A stretch of DNA of 64,000 nucleotides from Methanogenium organophilum (GCF_026684035.1 NZ_CP113361.1:868001-932000); one strand, 5' to 3'. Positions 26,983-38,318 are shown, counted from the first letter of the stretch. Numbers and translations are program-made. The notes: generated from the letters alone by a model not told the origin.

Positions 26983-28242
26983 ATGAATCTATCACCTCTC
27001 AGAAGAATCCTCCCGGCAGGGATTGCAGGCTCCGCAGTGATAGCCACACCCGCCTGTGCGGCCGTCTGTCCGAAGGGCATTGGTAACTGTCCGTATCCCG
27101 GCAGGTGCATGCTGTTTTCTGATGCAGACGGCGACAGGCTCTGTGACTTCAACCTGACGGATTCAGGCACAACAGCACCGGACGTCACCGTATCCGCAGG
27201 CGACGGTGGGTCGTCCGTTGCCGGGACGATCCCGGACGCCGCGTCATCGGTCCCGGCCGATCCCGGCCTTGCAGGGAGTACAGACTTCCTGTTTATGAGC
27301 CCCCTCCTTCTCTGGGCAGTGCTCTTTCTTGTCATCAACACAGGCCTTCTCTGGTTCATACACTCCGGAAGAACAGGCCTCCCGAGGGAGCTGAATATTG
27401 GGACCATCGCCCTTTCATCCCTGTTTTCCCTCGCGATATCCGGTATCGCCGTCTTTCTCATGACATGCGATCTCTCACTCGGTTCAACAGGAGCGGTTGT
27501 GTATATGCTCGCCGGAACGGTCCTTGCCACCGTTGTCTGGTCTCGTGGTCTCATGACCAAAAAAACGGCCCTCGCCCTCCTTGGTTTGACAACGGCATTT
27601 GGATTTGTCTTTGCCGCACCCATCATGCCGGTATACTTCTACGGCCTTGCGGCGGCTCTCACAGACATCCGGACGATCGCACCGGGGATGGCAGCCATCG
27701 TGATCCTCATCCTGCTGACATTTGTCACCGGCAGAACGTTCTGTGGCCACATCTGCCCGGTGGGGACGATACAGGAACTTGCGTCACGCCTTCCGGGGAA
27801 GAAATACCTGATACAGAACCGGACCGCCCCACAGGCCATCCGGCTGGTGGTGCTTGCAGGCGTCATCACAGGCATCTTCTATTCCGTGAACCTGCCGGCA
27901 TACACGGGAGTCGAGGCGTTCTTCTCCTTCGCCCTCACCACCGGGTTCCTCGTCTTTGCAGCGATACTCATCGCGTCAGTGTTTGTCTACCGCCCCTTCT
28001 GCCGGTTCCTCTGTCCCTTCGGTGCGGTTTTTGCGGCAGGTACAGCGGTGGGAAAGACCTGCATCGCCCGCACCGACGCCTGCATCGGGTGCAGAAAATG
28101 CGAAAAGGTCTGTCCCACCGGGGAAGCGGGTCCACATGAGAGAAAGCCGGAGTGTTATCTCTGCGGACGCTGCATTGATGTCTGCCCGGTTGAAGGGGCC
28201 CTTGCCTTCACGGATCCCGTCTCGCGGGATATACGTAAATAA
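26983..28242 (+). CDS. NapH/NosR-like membrane polyferredoxin
   Basis: A 419-residue membrane electron carrier. After a signal peptide an external module carries CPKGIGNCPYPGRC and a calcium-loop-like DADGDRLCDFN. Six or so membrane helices follow, with the two CX3CP motifs of NapH/NosR proteins (CGHICPVGT and CRFLCPFGA). Two [4Fe-4S] clusters close the chain (CIGCRKCEKVCPTG, CYLCGRCIDVCPVEG). It should move electrons across or along the membrane. The ATG at 26983 begins the signal peptide. Two polytopic membrane genes follow and may be partners. The electron donor and acceptor are not evident. Confidence 0.85.
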   Translation: MNLSPLRRILPAGIAGSAVIATPACAAVCPKGIGNCPYPGRCMLFSDADGDRLCDFNLTDSGTTAPDVTVSAGDGGSSVAGTIPDAASSVPADPGLAGSTDFLFMSPLLLWAVLFLVINTGLLWFIHSGRTGLPRELNIGTIALSSLFSLAISGIAVFLMTCDLSLGSTGAVVYMLAGTVLATVVWSRGLMTKKTALALLGLTTAFGFVFAAPIMPVYFYGLAAALTDIRTIAPGMAAIVILILLTFVTGRTFCGHICPVGTIQELASRLPGKKYLIQNRTAPQAIRLVVLAGVITGIFYSVNLPAYTGVEAFFSFALTTGFLVFAAILIASVFVYRPFCRFLCPFGAVFAAGTAVGKTCIARTDACIGCRKCEKVCPTGEAGPHERKPECYLCGRCIDVCPVEGALAFTDPVSRDIRK

Positions 28243-28329
28243 TCCCGGAAACCAGCAGGATTCCGCCCAAAAAGAGGGGCACACCCCTCCCCCAAAAGGA
28301 CTATGCACCGGAAAGGTGATACCTTTCAC

Positions 28330-28866
28330 ATGGACCCGTACTATCTGATCCTCTTTTTCGGCTTCGGTCTCATCTTCGGCATCACGGGGACCGTCATCGT
28401 ATATGCCGCACGGTTTCTTCCCGTTGACCGGTGGATGGCGGGGCTGGGAGTATTCTCTCTCGGGTGTGCGGCGAAATTCTATTACCAATTCCAGATGCCT
28501 CCCACACCGGGTGTTCCGGTACCGCTTTTCACCACAGTAACCGGATTTCTTATCCATCCGCTCTTTTTTGCGGCAGGCATCCTCATAATCTCAGGCCTGA
28601 GCAGATATCTTCCCTGCCTGAGAAAGGAGACCGTATTTTCCGCTCTGTTCTTCACCGCAGGCATCGCCGCTGTGCTGGGTGGAGCAGGATTCTATACAGC
28701 CCTCTACCCGGGAACGGTCGGCACCGGAGCCCCGGATTTCGCCATCATACCGGAACTTTTGGCCGGGCTTTTCGATACCTGCCTCGCTGCCGTTCTCTTT
28801 ATCGGTGCATGTGAAGGGTATCTCCTCCTGCAGAAAAGAAGCGGACGGCAAGCGGCAGAGAGATGA
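28330..28866 (+). CDS. Polytopic membrane protein, unknown
   Basis: A 178-residue protein with about five hydrophobic helices, beginning MDPYYLILFFGFGLIFG. No family is recognised. The ATG at 28330 is preferred since GGTGAT at 28313-28318 precedes it; an ATG at 28303 lacks a site. It lies 87 bases after the polyferredoxin gene on the same strand and may form part of the same membrane complex. Confidence 0.7.
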   Translation: MDPYYLILFFGFGLIFGITGTVIVYAARFLPVDRWMAGLGVFSLGCAAKFYYQFQMPPTPGVPVPLFTTVTGFLIHPLFFAAGILIISGLSRYLPCLRKETVFSALFFTAGIAAVLGGAGFYTALYPGTVGTGAPDFAIIPELLAGLFDTCLAAVLFIGACEGYLLLQKRSGRQAAER

Positions 28867-28960
28867 AGAGGGACACATCCCATATTCATCTGTCCGTCAT
28901 ACATTTCAGGACACATCCGGTTCGAAAGACTGAAGGGATTCCCTTCAGAAGAACTGTTGT

Positions 28961-29512
28961 ATGATCAATTCTGCATCCCCTGCGTTCATCCTCATCTTTC
29001 TGGTCTTCCAGCCGGGTGTGACGACCGCAATTATTGGTGCCATCTGCTATGCCGCTCTCTCCCGCATCCCCACAGCAGGATGGGTGAAGACCGGCATCTG
29101 TCTGGCATGCGCCTTTGCAGGAGCAGTTCTCTTTGCTGCGATGGGGAACGTCTCCGGGACAGGGCCCCTGTATCTGTTTGCCGTACTGTTTTTCATCTTC
29201 TCAGGCCCGCTGATCTGTCTCTCGCCCCTTTTCATCCTTGCCGAACGAAACGATTTTGCTCCCTATGCAGGATATCCGGCGATCATGGCCGCCCTCTTCT
29301 GTGCAGCCGCCACCACCGGCCTCATCCAGATACTCAATATCAATGCATTCATCGCCGCCGGTGCATCGGTCCTCGCTCCGGGCATGCTGTACCTCATCTC
29401 CTTTACCATCATGGCCGGCATCCAGGTAGTTCTCAGTGCGGAATTCTTTATGATCGCCGTTGCGGTGCAGCGGAGGCGGCAGGAGATACGTGAAGAGACA
29501 CCGACGGAGTGA
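28961..29512 (+). CDS. Polytopic membrane protein, unknown
   Basis: A 183-residue protein with five or six hydrophobic segments, rich in Ala, Ile and Phe, with a charged C-terminus (VQRRRQEIREETPTE). No family is recognised. It follows the polyferredoxin and the previous membrane gene on the same strand and is about the same size as its neighbour. A shared complex is inferred from the neighbourhood alone. Confidence 0.7.
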   Translation: MINSASPAFILIFLVFQPGVTTAIIGAICYAALSRIPTAGWVKTGICLACAFAGAVLFAAMGNVSGTGPLYLFAVLFFIFSGPLICLSPLFILAERNDFAPYAGYPAIMAALFCAAATTGLIQILNINAFIAAGASVLAPGMLYLISFTIMAGIQVVLSAEFFMIAVAVQRRRQEIREETPTE

Positions 29513-29836
29513 AAATACGGGAGTACAACTCGTTTGGTCGGAATGGCCTCGGATCACAATTTAAACATATTTAATGCACCTTTCTGACAAATACGGCCCG
29601 AAACCCGTCAGTCCCTTTGTGTACAACCCGAAATGCACATGGTATCGCAGGCACTCCTGCGGCACCAAACGAAAAGAGAAACCACATTGAAAACAAAGCA
29701 CAATAACCCATTTGTTTTGCAATTGGCAGAAAATTTGGCCAAAATATTCAATTCACCATCAAAACGGTAAAATGCATTTACAGCCATCCGGACATGCAGA
29801 ATATTCCATGCAGACAGGTGCTGCAGGGCCGGGCTG
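29513..29836. other. Intergenic region with a short hairpin
   Basis: No gene is seen in this AT-rich spacer. An imperfect hairpin at 29641-29666 has a perfect CGCAGG-CACT-CCTGCG core. Its function is unknown, and no T-run follows it. Confidence 0.4.
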
Positions 29837-30631
29837 ATGGAGCAATCATTAAGACAGGCAGTCATTCCCCTCCTACAAAAAAGGATCAAAACGATTCAGA
29901 CCAATCTGAGATCGTGGACATCCCTAGCCTGGCTTTTGTATTGGGGGATTGTTCCGCTGATACTGTTCATGATCTGGTCGCTCGCTGCGGAGATCAAATA
30001 CGGATACTTCATTCTGGACACCACCGCACCCCGCTGGACGAATATTTTCCTGAGTTCATATACGCACTCAGACTGGAGCCATCTCTGCAACAATATCGGA
30101 TTATATCTTCTTGCCCTGACACTGATCTTCACCTGCTGTGCAAACCCGAAACTGCTGCACTATTCCTCTCTCATCGTGCTCATTGTCGTTCCGCTCTTCA
30201 CGTCGGCGGTAACGATGCACCTCTCTGCAACCCTCAGTCAGGGGTTATATTCCCAGGGATTCTCTGCGGTCGCCTATGCCTATACCGCCATCGGCCTGTA
30301 CACATTCTTCTCCATCATCATGCCTGCCATGCCACCATTGCCCTTTGAGCGTGAATCGATGCATCCGTATCCAAAGAGGCATATTGCGGCATTATTTTTG
30401 ATCATGGCCACCGTCATCCTCGTACTGGCCCATGGATTGTCAGCCGGAGAAATCATCACCGCCAATGGGAATTTTGTGAACGGCCCGGCCCATGTCATAG
30501 GGTTCTTTGCCGGAATAATCACGGTATCACTGGTAGATCTCAGAATTAAAACAAATACGGTGAGGATAAATTATCTCTTCATCCTTTTTGGAACGAGTAT
30601 GATAGTCCCATACCTTCTGATGCTGCAGTAG
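29837..30631 (+). CDS. Rhomboid-family intramembrane serine protease
   Basis: A 264-residue membrane protease. The loop and second helix show HSDWSHLCNNIGLYLL, matching the conserved HxxxN region. The catalytic serine lies in QGFSAVAYA (GxSxxxxA, Ser143) and the catalytic histidine in GPAHVIGFFAG (His218). About seven helices are present. It would cleave single-pass membrane proteins within the bilayer. Its substrates may include the signal-anchored surface proteins common in this window, but that is speculative. Confidence 0.85.
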   Translation: MEQSLRQAVIPLLQKRIKTIQTNLRSWTSLAWLLYWGIVPLILFMIWSLAAEIKYGYFILDTTAPRWTNIFLSSYTHSDWSHLCNNIGLYLLALTLIFTCCANPKLLHYSSLIVLIVVPLFTSAVTMHLSATLSQGLYSQGFSAVAYAYTAIGLYTFFSIIMPAMPPLPFERESMHPYPKRHIAALFLIMATVILVLAHGLSAGEIITANGNFVNGPAHVIGFFAGIITVSLVDLRIKTNTVRINYLFILFGTSMIVPYLLMLQ

Positions 30632-30750
30632 CCGGTGTACCGGATGAAGAGGAAAATAGTCCGGCTCCGCCAGCCACCGGATAAAAGGATCGGCAGAAGG
30701 GGTGATGCGTACCGTCAATAATAAGTACCCATGCAATCATACCCTTCGTT

Positions 30751-31437
30751 ATGATTCGAAAAGCATCTGTAATCCTTCTTTCAGCTGCGCTCCTTGTTTC
30801 AATGGTGGCTACTGTTGCAGGAGAAAGCACTGTTGGAGGAGACATTGGATATTACAATGTGAATGCGGGCATAAGCGGAGCATCCGTTTACTTCGATAAT
30901 GACTACAAGGGCGAGACTGGAGGCACGGACGGCTCACTCCTTGTCGATGTGTATGTGACCGGCACTCCCTACTCCACCTATAAGGTAGAGAAACAGGGAT
31001 ATGATACCTACTCCGGTAAGATAACCCAGTACCCCTCGGCAGGCGAGATCATCCAGCTCTCCGCAACCCTCGAGCCACAGATGATCGGCGGTGACAAGGG
31101 GTACTACAAGGTCGTCACCAATAATGTCGCCGGCGCATCCGTCTACCTGGGCAGCGACTATAAAGGTCTCACCGAAGATGACGGCACGCTGACGGTCGAA
31201 GTCTATACGACCGGCACCCCGTACACCACCTACAAGGTGGAGAAGGCCGGATACACTACCTACGACGGCAAGATCACCGAGTATCCGGCAGAAGGCCAGA
31301 TCGTCGAGCTCGATGCAACACTGGATATGGTTCCGGTGACTGCTCCTACCACCGCACCAACACAGAGCCCCTTCCCTGTTGCAGGAGTCTTTGGGCTGGC
31401 GGCACTCGGCGCATTTCTGCTCTCACGCAGAGCATAA
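30751..31437 (+). CDS. PEGA-repeat surface protein
   Basis: A 228-residue secreted protein. A signal peptide (ASVILLSAALLVSMVATVAG) is followed by two PEGA-like repeats of about 80 residues, each with GASVYxxxDYKG, GTPYxTYKVEKxGYxTYxGKIT and YPxxGxI. A Thr/Pro linker leads to a C-terminal segment SPFPVAGVFGLAALGAFLLS with an Arg tail, resembling archaeal sorting/anchor signals. It is probably attached to the cell surface. No clear ribosome binding site precedes the ATG, so a leaderless transcript is possible. Confidence 0.85.
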   Translation: MIRKASVILLSAALLVSMVATVAGESTVGGDIGYYNVNAGISGASVYFDNDYKGETGGTDGSLLVDVYVTGTPYSTYKVEKQGYDTYSGKITQYPSAGEIIQLSATLEPQMIGGDKGYYKVVTNNVAGASVYLGSDYKGLTEDDGTLTVEVYTTGTPYTTYKVEKAGYTTYDGKITEYPAEGQIVELDATLDMVPVTAPTTAPTQSPFPVAGVFGLAALGAFLLSRRA

Positions 31438-31742
31438 ACTCCTCTTTTTTTGCCGGTACTAGCTGAAGCGAATTGCCAATTCCAAACAGGTCGTACGGGT
31501 GTTCATTCTTTCACCGGATTCTCCGGGGAGAAGAGGTGTATGAAGCACTGCTCACCGAACCCATCAGCAGAATCTGTACCGTGATGCAGACACCCCCGAA
31601 GATTACCTCCTCACCGGGATACCGTATCCGGTTTCCTGAATTCCGGCATCGGGATTCATCTTACCTTTTTGCACCCCATCCTTTTATCACCTATTCCCCC
31701 TAGGAGAGAACAGGGAATCATATCACAGAGGACAGACCATCC
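31438..31742. other. Intergenic region, about 305 bp
   Basis: Beyond the T-run at its start I see no gene or clear promoter here. Confidence 0.4.
31445..31451 (+). terminator. Oligo-T terminator after the PEGA gene
   Basis: Seven T residues follow the stop codon by eight bases. Confidence 0.45.
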
Positions 31743-33014
31743 ATGAAACGGAAGATACCAAAAAAACCAGGCCCACGCATTGAGATTGCGTCCCGGAACA
31801 TGATGATTGACCAAAAACCGGAGATCTGGGTGCGGGGGTTTGTTCCGCACAACCACGTGGTCATTACCACAGAGACCATTGATGAAACAGGTGTCCATTG
31901 GCGGGGGAAAACACCGTATGTCATGAACACGCAGGGATGCCTGGAGATCGCTGCTGCAGAATCTGAGGGAGAGGAGGTTGAGGAGACGGACCCCTGGGAG
32001 ATCTTTGATGCAATGCGTCCGGCAGACACCCCGGATGGACCGGTGCCTCTCTTCGCCTGGCGAACAGCAGAACCGATTCACATTGAGATCCACGTCAATG
32101 CCCAGAACGGTGATTCTGCCCAAAGCAGCCTGCACCTCTGTCTCTTTGATGAAGCGACGACGATACGCGAAGACGTCCGTGAAGGCCCACTGCAGGGCAC
32201 CCTCTTCTGCCCGAAAGGAGACGGGCCCCACCCGGTTGTGATCTGCCTCGGGGGCTCAGACGGCTGGTTCACCGAAGCCCGCCCGGCACTCCTCGCCTCT
32301 CACGGCATCGCCGCCTTCTCGGTCGCCTACTTCGGGGGCGACCCCCTCCCCGAAACGCTCTCTGAAGTGCCGCTCGAATTCTTTGACCGGGCGGTCGACT
32401 GGCTCAACGCCTACCCTGCAGTGGACACCAGCCGGCTGGGCATCTACGGCTACTCGAAAGGAGGGGAACTGGCCCTCCTCCTTGCCTCACGGGACCCGCG
32501 GATACGGGCGGTGGCCGCATATTCCCCGTCATCGGTCGTCTGGCAGGACCCGAACGGAGGGGCGCCGAAGAGCTCCTGGAGCGAGGGTGGAATCCCACTC
32601 CCCTTCCTGCCAATGTACGTCTCGGGGATGAAGATCCTGAAGATCATGACCGGCCGGCCGGTGGCATTCCGGGAGTGCTATGCACAGGGGATGGAAAGAC
32701 ACCCCGAACAGACAGAAAAAGCACGCATTCCGGTTGAAAATATAGCAGGACCGGTCTTCCTCGTCTCCGGGACCGAAGACGGCGTCTGGCCGTCATCGGA
32801 AATGGCAGACACCATCGAAACCACCCTGAAGGATGCGGGGAAAGACGTGACCCACCTGAAGTATCCCGGGGCAGGGCACCTCACCACCCTCCCCGGACTC
32901 CCGGCACCTGAGGTTATGGACACACTAATCTTCGGGGGGTCATCACAGAACTCCTCCCGTGCACTGGAAGATGCCTGGCAGAAGATGGTGACATTCTTTC
33001 AGGCAACCCTCTGA
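31743..33014 (+). CDS. Acyl-CoA thioesterase/BAAT family hydrolase
   Basis: A 423-residue protein with the two-domain layout of acyl-CoA thioesterases and bile acid-CoA:amino acid N-acyltransferases. Residues 20-150 are an immunoglobulin-like domain. The rest is an alpha/beta hydrolase with nucleophile Ser238 in YGYSKGGE, an acid in SGTEDGVWP and a His in GAGHLT. A serine nucleophile points to a thioesterase rather than a Cys-dependent amidating enzyme. An acyl-CoA substrate is odd for an archaeon with isoprenoid lipids. Lateral gain from bacteria is possible, though codon use looks native. Confidence 0.85.
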   Translation: MKRKIPKKPGPRIEIASRNMMIDQKPEIWVRGFVPHNHVVITTETIDETGVHWRGKTPYVMNTQGCLEIAAAESEGEEVEETDPWEIFDAMRPADTPDGPVPLFAWRTAEPIHIEIHVNAQNGDSAQSSLHLCLFDEATTIREDVREGPLQGTLFCPKGDGPHPVVICLGGSDGWFTEARPALLASHGIAAFSVAYFGGDPLPETLSEVPLEFFDRAVDWLNAYPAVDTSRLGIYGYSKGGELALLLASRDPRIRAVAAYSPSSVVWQDPNGGAPKSSWSEGGIPLPFLPMYVSGMKILKIMTGRPVAFRECYAQGMERHPEQTEKARIPVENIAGPVFLVSGTEDGVWPSSEMADTIETTLKDAGKDVTHLKYPGAGHLTTLPGLPAPEVMDTLIFGGSSQNSSRALEDAWQKMVTFFQATL

Positions 33015-33216
33015 ACCTTTTATCATCCCCATGACTTCCATGCCCGGCATGGGGAAATTCACCTTAATCACCCCATACTTATATCCAAGGCCGAAATACG
33101 TTATTCCCAATAATATAGCCTAAAATACCATTTTTTAAGAGAAACAGGACCGTTCCGGAAACGGGGGAAACAGTCATTGCCGTGCAGCGCCATCTGCTGG
33201 CATAGTGGTGAAGACA

Positions 33217-33891
33217 ATGAAACTGCTGGCATTCAACGGGAGCCCACGGAAAGGGTGGAATACGGCAACGCTCTTAGAACATGCCTGTGAGGGGGCAGAG
33301 TCTGTCGGGGCGGACGCCCGGCTTATCCATCTTGCCGATCTCAACTACTCCGGATGTACAAGCTGTTTTGCCTGTAAACGGCTGGGAGGAAACAGTTATG
33401 GGCGGTGCAGCATCGATGACGACCTGACACCGCTTCTTGCGGAGGTGGAGGAGGCGGATGCCGTCATTCTTGGTTCTCCGATCTATTTAGGGACGGAAAC
33501 CGGCCTGATGCGGAACTTCATGGAACGTCTGATCTTCCCCTATCTCACCTACAGCAGGGGGGCGAACCTCTTCCCAAAGGATATCAAATCCGGGTTTGTT
33601 TATACGATGAACATGAAGGAGGAGCAGCTCGCGGACACCGGCATGCAGAGCAGAGTCGAGCTGAACGAATGCTATATGCGGGCGGTATTTGGCCACGCAG
33701 AGTCGCTTCTTTCCTGTGACACCTACCAGTTCAGTGACTACTCCCTGTACGAGAGCGACATCTTTGATGCTGCAGCGAAGAAACAGCGGTATGATGAGGT
33801 CTTCCCGCAGGATTGTGAGGCGGCGTTTCAGATGGGTGTGCGGCTGGCGCAGGAGAGAATAAAGAGGGAGCCCCCCATGCCTGTCCTCTGA
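33217..33891 (+). CDS. Iron-sulfur flavoprotein (flavodoxin-like NAD(P)H:FMN reductase family)
   Basis: A 224-residue flavodoxin-fold redox protein. It begins MKLLAFNGSPRKGWNTA with the FMN phosphate loop. It then has a cysteine cluster CTSCFACK (47-53) and a fourth Cys at 64, close to the compact CX2CX2C motif of methanogen iron-sulfur flavoproteins, though the last spacing is longer than usual. ADAVILGSPIYLGTETG is the flavin-binding loop. The ATG at 33217 is chosen because GGTGA lies just upstream. Roles proposed for the family include detoxifying O2 and peroxide. Confidence 0.85.
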   Translation: MKLLAFNGSPRKGWNTATLLEHACEGAESVGADARLIHLADLNYSGCTSCFACKRLGGNSYGRCSIDDDLTPLLAEVEEADAVILGSPIYLGTETGLMRNFMERLIFPYLTYSRGANLFPKDIKSGFVYTMNMKEEQLADTGMQSRVELNECYMRAVFGHAESLLSCDTYQFSDYSLYESDIFDAAAKKQRYDEVFPQDCEAAFQMGVRLAQERIKREPPMPVL

Positions 33892-33945
33892 AGGGGCCGC
33901 ATTGCAGGCATCCGGGATCGTCTTGGGATCGGGAGAGTGGCGGAT

Positions 33946-35166
33946 ATGGGGGGCATCATGAGAGTGCGGAAGATATTGAAACCTGAACGGTCATCAGTGG
34001 GTTGGGGTGATGATTCAGAGCGGTTCCCGTTTGCCCGTGTAGCCTTCATTTTTGGCATAATCCTCATTATCGGCTCTCTATTTCCATCCGCCGCTGCCCA
34101 TGTCCCGCTTACCTCTGCCGGGAATGATCACATCGAAGGCGCCTTCCCTGTCACCGACCCGACAAAGTCATGGGTGGTCTATGGCGACCTTGCGGGCGCA
34201 GGAGATGTCCGGTATTACCGGATGGAGATGGCAGCAGGGGATGAACTGCGCCTGAGCCTCTTTACCCCGGACGGAGGGGCGGCGTTTGTACCGGGCCTTG
34301 TGGTAATGGGGCCGGGGCTTTCTTCCGCAGGGACAGCTCCCCTCTTTGTGGAGATGCACCATCATGACGATGAACACCGTGATGAGGAAGAAATCCACCA
34401 TATGGATGAGATACACCACACTGCTGATGAGACAGGGTCCGGCTCCGGCGGTGAACCGAAGGAATACGGGGCGGTTGTTATCAAAGGGACGGTTCCCGCC
34501 GGTGCGATGTTTGAGCCATTCACCCCGTCCGCCCTCTATTCCACGGCCGCATATTCACACCGGGTGACAGAACCCGGCACCTGGTATGTGGCGGTGTATG
34601 CACCGGAGACGTCCGCTGCGGGCGGGAACTTCGGTCTTGCCATCGGCTACCGGGAGGAGTTCACCCTCTGGGAGTGGCTGCTGGTACCCTTCTCGGTTGC
34701 CGGTATCCACCGCTGGGAGGGGCAGTCATGGGCACTCATTCTCGGCCCGCTGGTGGTGACCGTGATTGCAGGATTCGGGCTGATTTACTGGTGGAGACGG
34801 CGCGGGGGGAAGGCAGGCCCGGTCATCAACGGCCCCTATGGGTGGCTGGCCGTCACCGCAGGGCTCCTCTATCTGGGAACAGCGATGATGCTTCTCGTCC
34901 AGACACTGCTGGCACTGGCAAAGACCGGCCCGGCCGCGACAGTTATTCTCCCGGCGGTCTACATCACCGTCGCCATTCTGCCGGGATGGTTTGCCCTGCA
35001 TAGCGGCCTGCAGAGCACCGGGTGGGGGACAAAAACAGGTGGGATCCTGATGATTGCGGTCGGCATTGTGGGGCTGTTCCTGTGGGCGGGCCTGCTTGCC
35101 GGGCCCGCCTGTGCATTTGCAGCGGGTGTAGGTGCGATTGTTTTGGGAGAAAAGAGACTTGAATAA
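33946..35166 (+). CDS. Membrane protein with His/Asp-rich external loop
   Basis: A protein of about 406 residues, not assigned to a family. An N-terminal hydrophobic segment serves as signal or anchor. An external beta domain (HIEGAFPVTDPTKSW, YYRMEMAAGDELRLSLF) resembles PPC-type domains. It is interrupted by a stretch rich in His, Asp and Glu (HHHDDEHRDEEEIHH and following) that looks able to bind metal ions. About six membrane helices make up the C-terminal 150 residues. The start is uncertain: GTG 33937, ATG 33946 and ATG 33958 are all in frame, and GGGAG at 33931-33935 favours 33946. Confidence 0.75.
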   Translation: MGGIMRVRKILKPERSSVGWGDDSERFPFARVAFIFGIILIIGSLFPSAAAHVPLTSAGNDHIEGAFPVTDPTKSWVVYGDLAGAGDVRYYRMEMAAGDELRLSLFTPDGGAAFVPGLVVMGPGLSSAGTAPLFVEMHHHDDEHRDEEEIHHMDEIHHTADETGSGSGGEPKEYGAVVIKGTVPAGAMFEPFTPSALYSTAAYSHRVTEPGTWYVAVYAPETSAAGGNFGLAIGYREEFTLWEWLLVPFSVAGIHRWEGQSWALILGPLVVTVIAGFGLIYWWRRRGGKAGPVINGPYGWLAVTAGLLYLGTAMMLLVQTLLALAKTGPAATVILPAVYITVAILPGWFALHSGLQSTGWGTKTGGILMIAVGIVGLFLWAGLLAGPACAFAAGVGAIVLGEKRLE

Positions 35167-35487
35167 CGGGTTCTGCCGGATGACTGAACGAGGATTGCGA
35201 TGGGATGGGTGAACTGCCGACCCTCTGTTATTAGCACCTCCACTTCCTCCGGGCCGGGGGATGGACCAGCTGTACAGGCAGAAAACCATCTCTTCATATA
35301 AAAGCAGAGATTCCGGTCACCAATAATGCAGGGACCACAATCTCCAGCTCACCTGCGAACCGAAATAGCAGCAGGCACCGGGAGAAGCATTACCTCTGTC
35401 AATGCCTCCTGCATACGGGTGATTCAAACTATCCGGTTACGGACAGTATTTTTTCGATTGCCCGCTCATCGACTCAAAGCCGGAACC
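35167..35487. other. Intergenic region, about 320 bp
   Basis: No supported gene is seen. A TATA-like TTCATATAAAAGC lies near 35293-35305, with an ATG 26 bases later at 35326, but that frame runs into the 3' end of eno and its composition does not look coding. Confidence 0.4.
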
Positions 35488-37165
<1,678 letters not shown>

Positions 37166-38278
37166 TTGACATCTGCGAAACGAACGTTTTTGACGGCACT
37201 CGCGATCATCGTATTGCTGGCTTTCAGCGGGGTGGCAACAGCACAGGCCGCCGGGGGAACAGAGGAATCAGGGTGGTCAAGCACCAGCGGGTTTGACACG
37301 CCATTCGGGGTTGCCGTTGATACTTCCGGCAATGTCTACGTTGCCGACACCAACAATCACCAGATACAGAAGTTCACATCCAACGGCACGTTTGTTACGA
37401 AGTGGCAGGCAATTGGTTCAGGCATCGGGGAATTCCAGTCGTTACCATATGACGTTGCCGTTGGCCGTTCCGGCACCGTCTATGTTGTCGACTCAAATTT
37501 TCACCGCATCACGACGTTCACGTCTGACGGCATGTTTCTTGGACAGTGGGGATCGAAGGGTTCGGGCAACGGGCAGTTTGATGCGCCATCCGCTGTTGCC
37601 GTAGATAATTCCGGCACCGTCTATGTTGCTGACACCGGCAATCACCGCATTCAGACGTTCACATCCAACGGCACGTATATCACAGAGTGGGGGTCAGAGT
37701 GGTTCGGCGACGGAAAACTTGATTCCCCATCCGGTGTTGCCGTCGATGGTTCCGGCAATGTCTACGTTGCTGACACCGGCAATGGCCAGATCAAAACGTT
37801 CGCATCCGACGGCACGTTTGTCACAAAGTGGGAGGCAATTGGTTCAGGCATCGGGGAATTATATTCGTGTACCCATGGCGTTGCGGTTGACGATTCCGGT
37901 CATGTCTACGTGACAGACATCTATAACGGCGGCCGCGTCCTGGTGTTCACCTCCGATGGCACCTTTCTCGCACAGTGGGGATCGGGTGGTTCAGGCATCG
38001 GGGAATTTACCACGCCACTGGGAATTGCCGTTGACCGTTCCGGCACCATCTACGTTGCCGACACCAATAATAACCGCATCCAGGCATTCAAAAGGTCAGA
38101 TGTACTCCCGGCGTCTTCCGGTACCGTCACGCAGTCCGATACCGTTCCTCCTTCCACATCGTCCCCGGCTCCGGCCCTCTTCGCCATTCCGGGAATCATG
38201 ATGGCGGCAATTTTCTATGGCCGTTGTGCCGCAGGTCAGACAAAAAAGACATCAGGAAAGGGGAGAGGCGGCAGATGA
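37166..38278 (+). CDS. NHL-repeat surface beta-propeller protein
   Basis: A 370-residue secreted protein. A signal peptide (TFLTALAIIVLLAFSGVATAQA) is followed by six NHL repeats of about 47 residues, each with PxGVAVDxSGxVYVADTxNxxIQxF and then SDGTFxxxWG, which should close into a six-bladed propeller. A Ser/Thr/Pro linker and a hydrophobic C-terminal helix with a Lys/Arg tail anchor it. The start is a TTG directly after a G-rich ribosome binding site. It is probably an adhesive or ligand-binding surface protein. Confidence 0.9.
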   Translation: MTSAKRTFLTALAIIVLLAFSGVATAQAAGGTEESGWSSTSGFDTPFGVAVDTSGNVYVADTNNHQIQKFTSNGTFVTKWQAIGSGIGEFQSLPYDVAVGRSGTVYVVDSNFHRITTFTSDGMFLGQWGSKGSGNGQFDAPSAVAVDNSGTVYVADTGNHRIQTFTSNGTYITEWGSEWFGDGKLDSPSGVAVDGSGNVYVADTGNGQIKTFASDGTFVTKWEAIGSGIGELYSCTHGVAVDDSGHVYVTDIYNGGRVLVFTSDGTFLAQWGSGGSGIGEFTTPLGIAVDRSGTIYVADTNNNRIQAFKRSDVLPASSGTVTQSDTVPPSTSSPAPALFAIPGIMMAAIFYGRCAAGQTKKTSGKGRGGR

Positions 38279-38318
38279 AACGCATACCCCCAATCCCGAT
38301 GAAAAACCCTCCCGTGAC

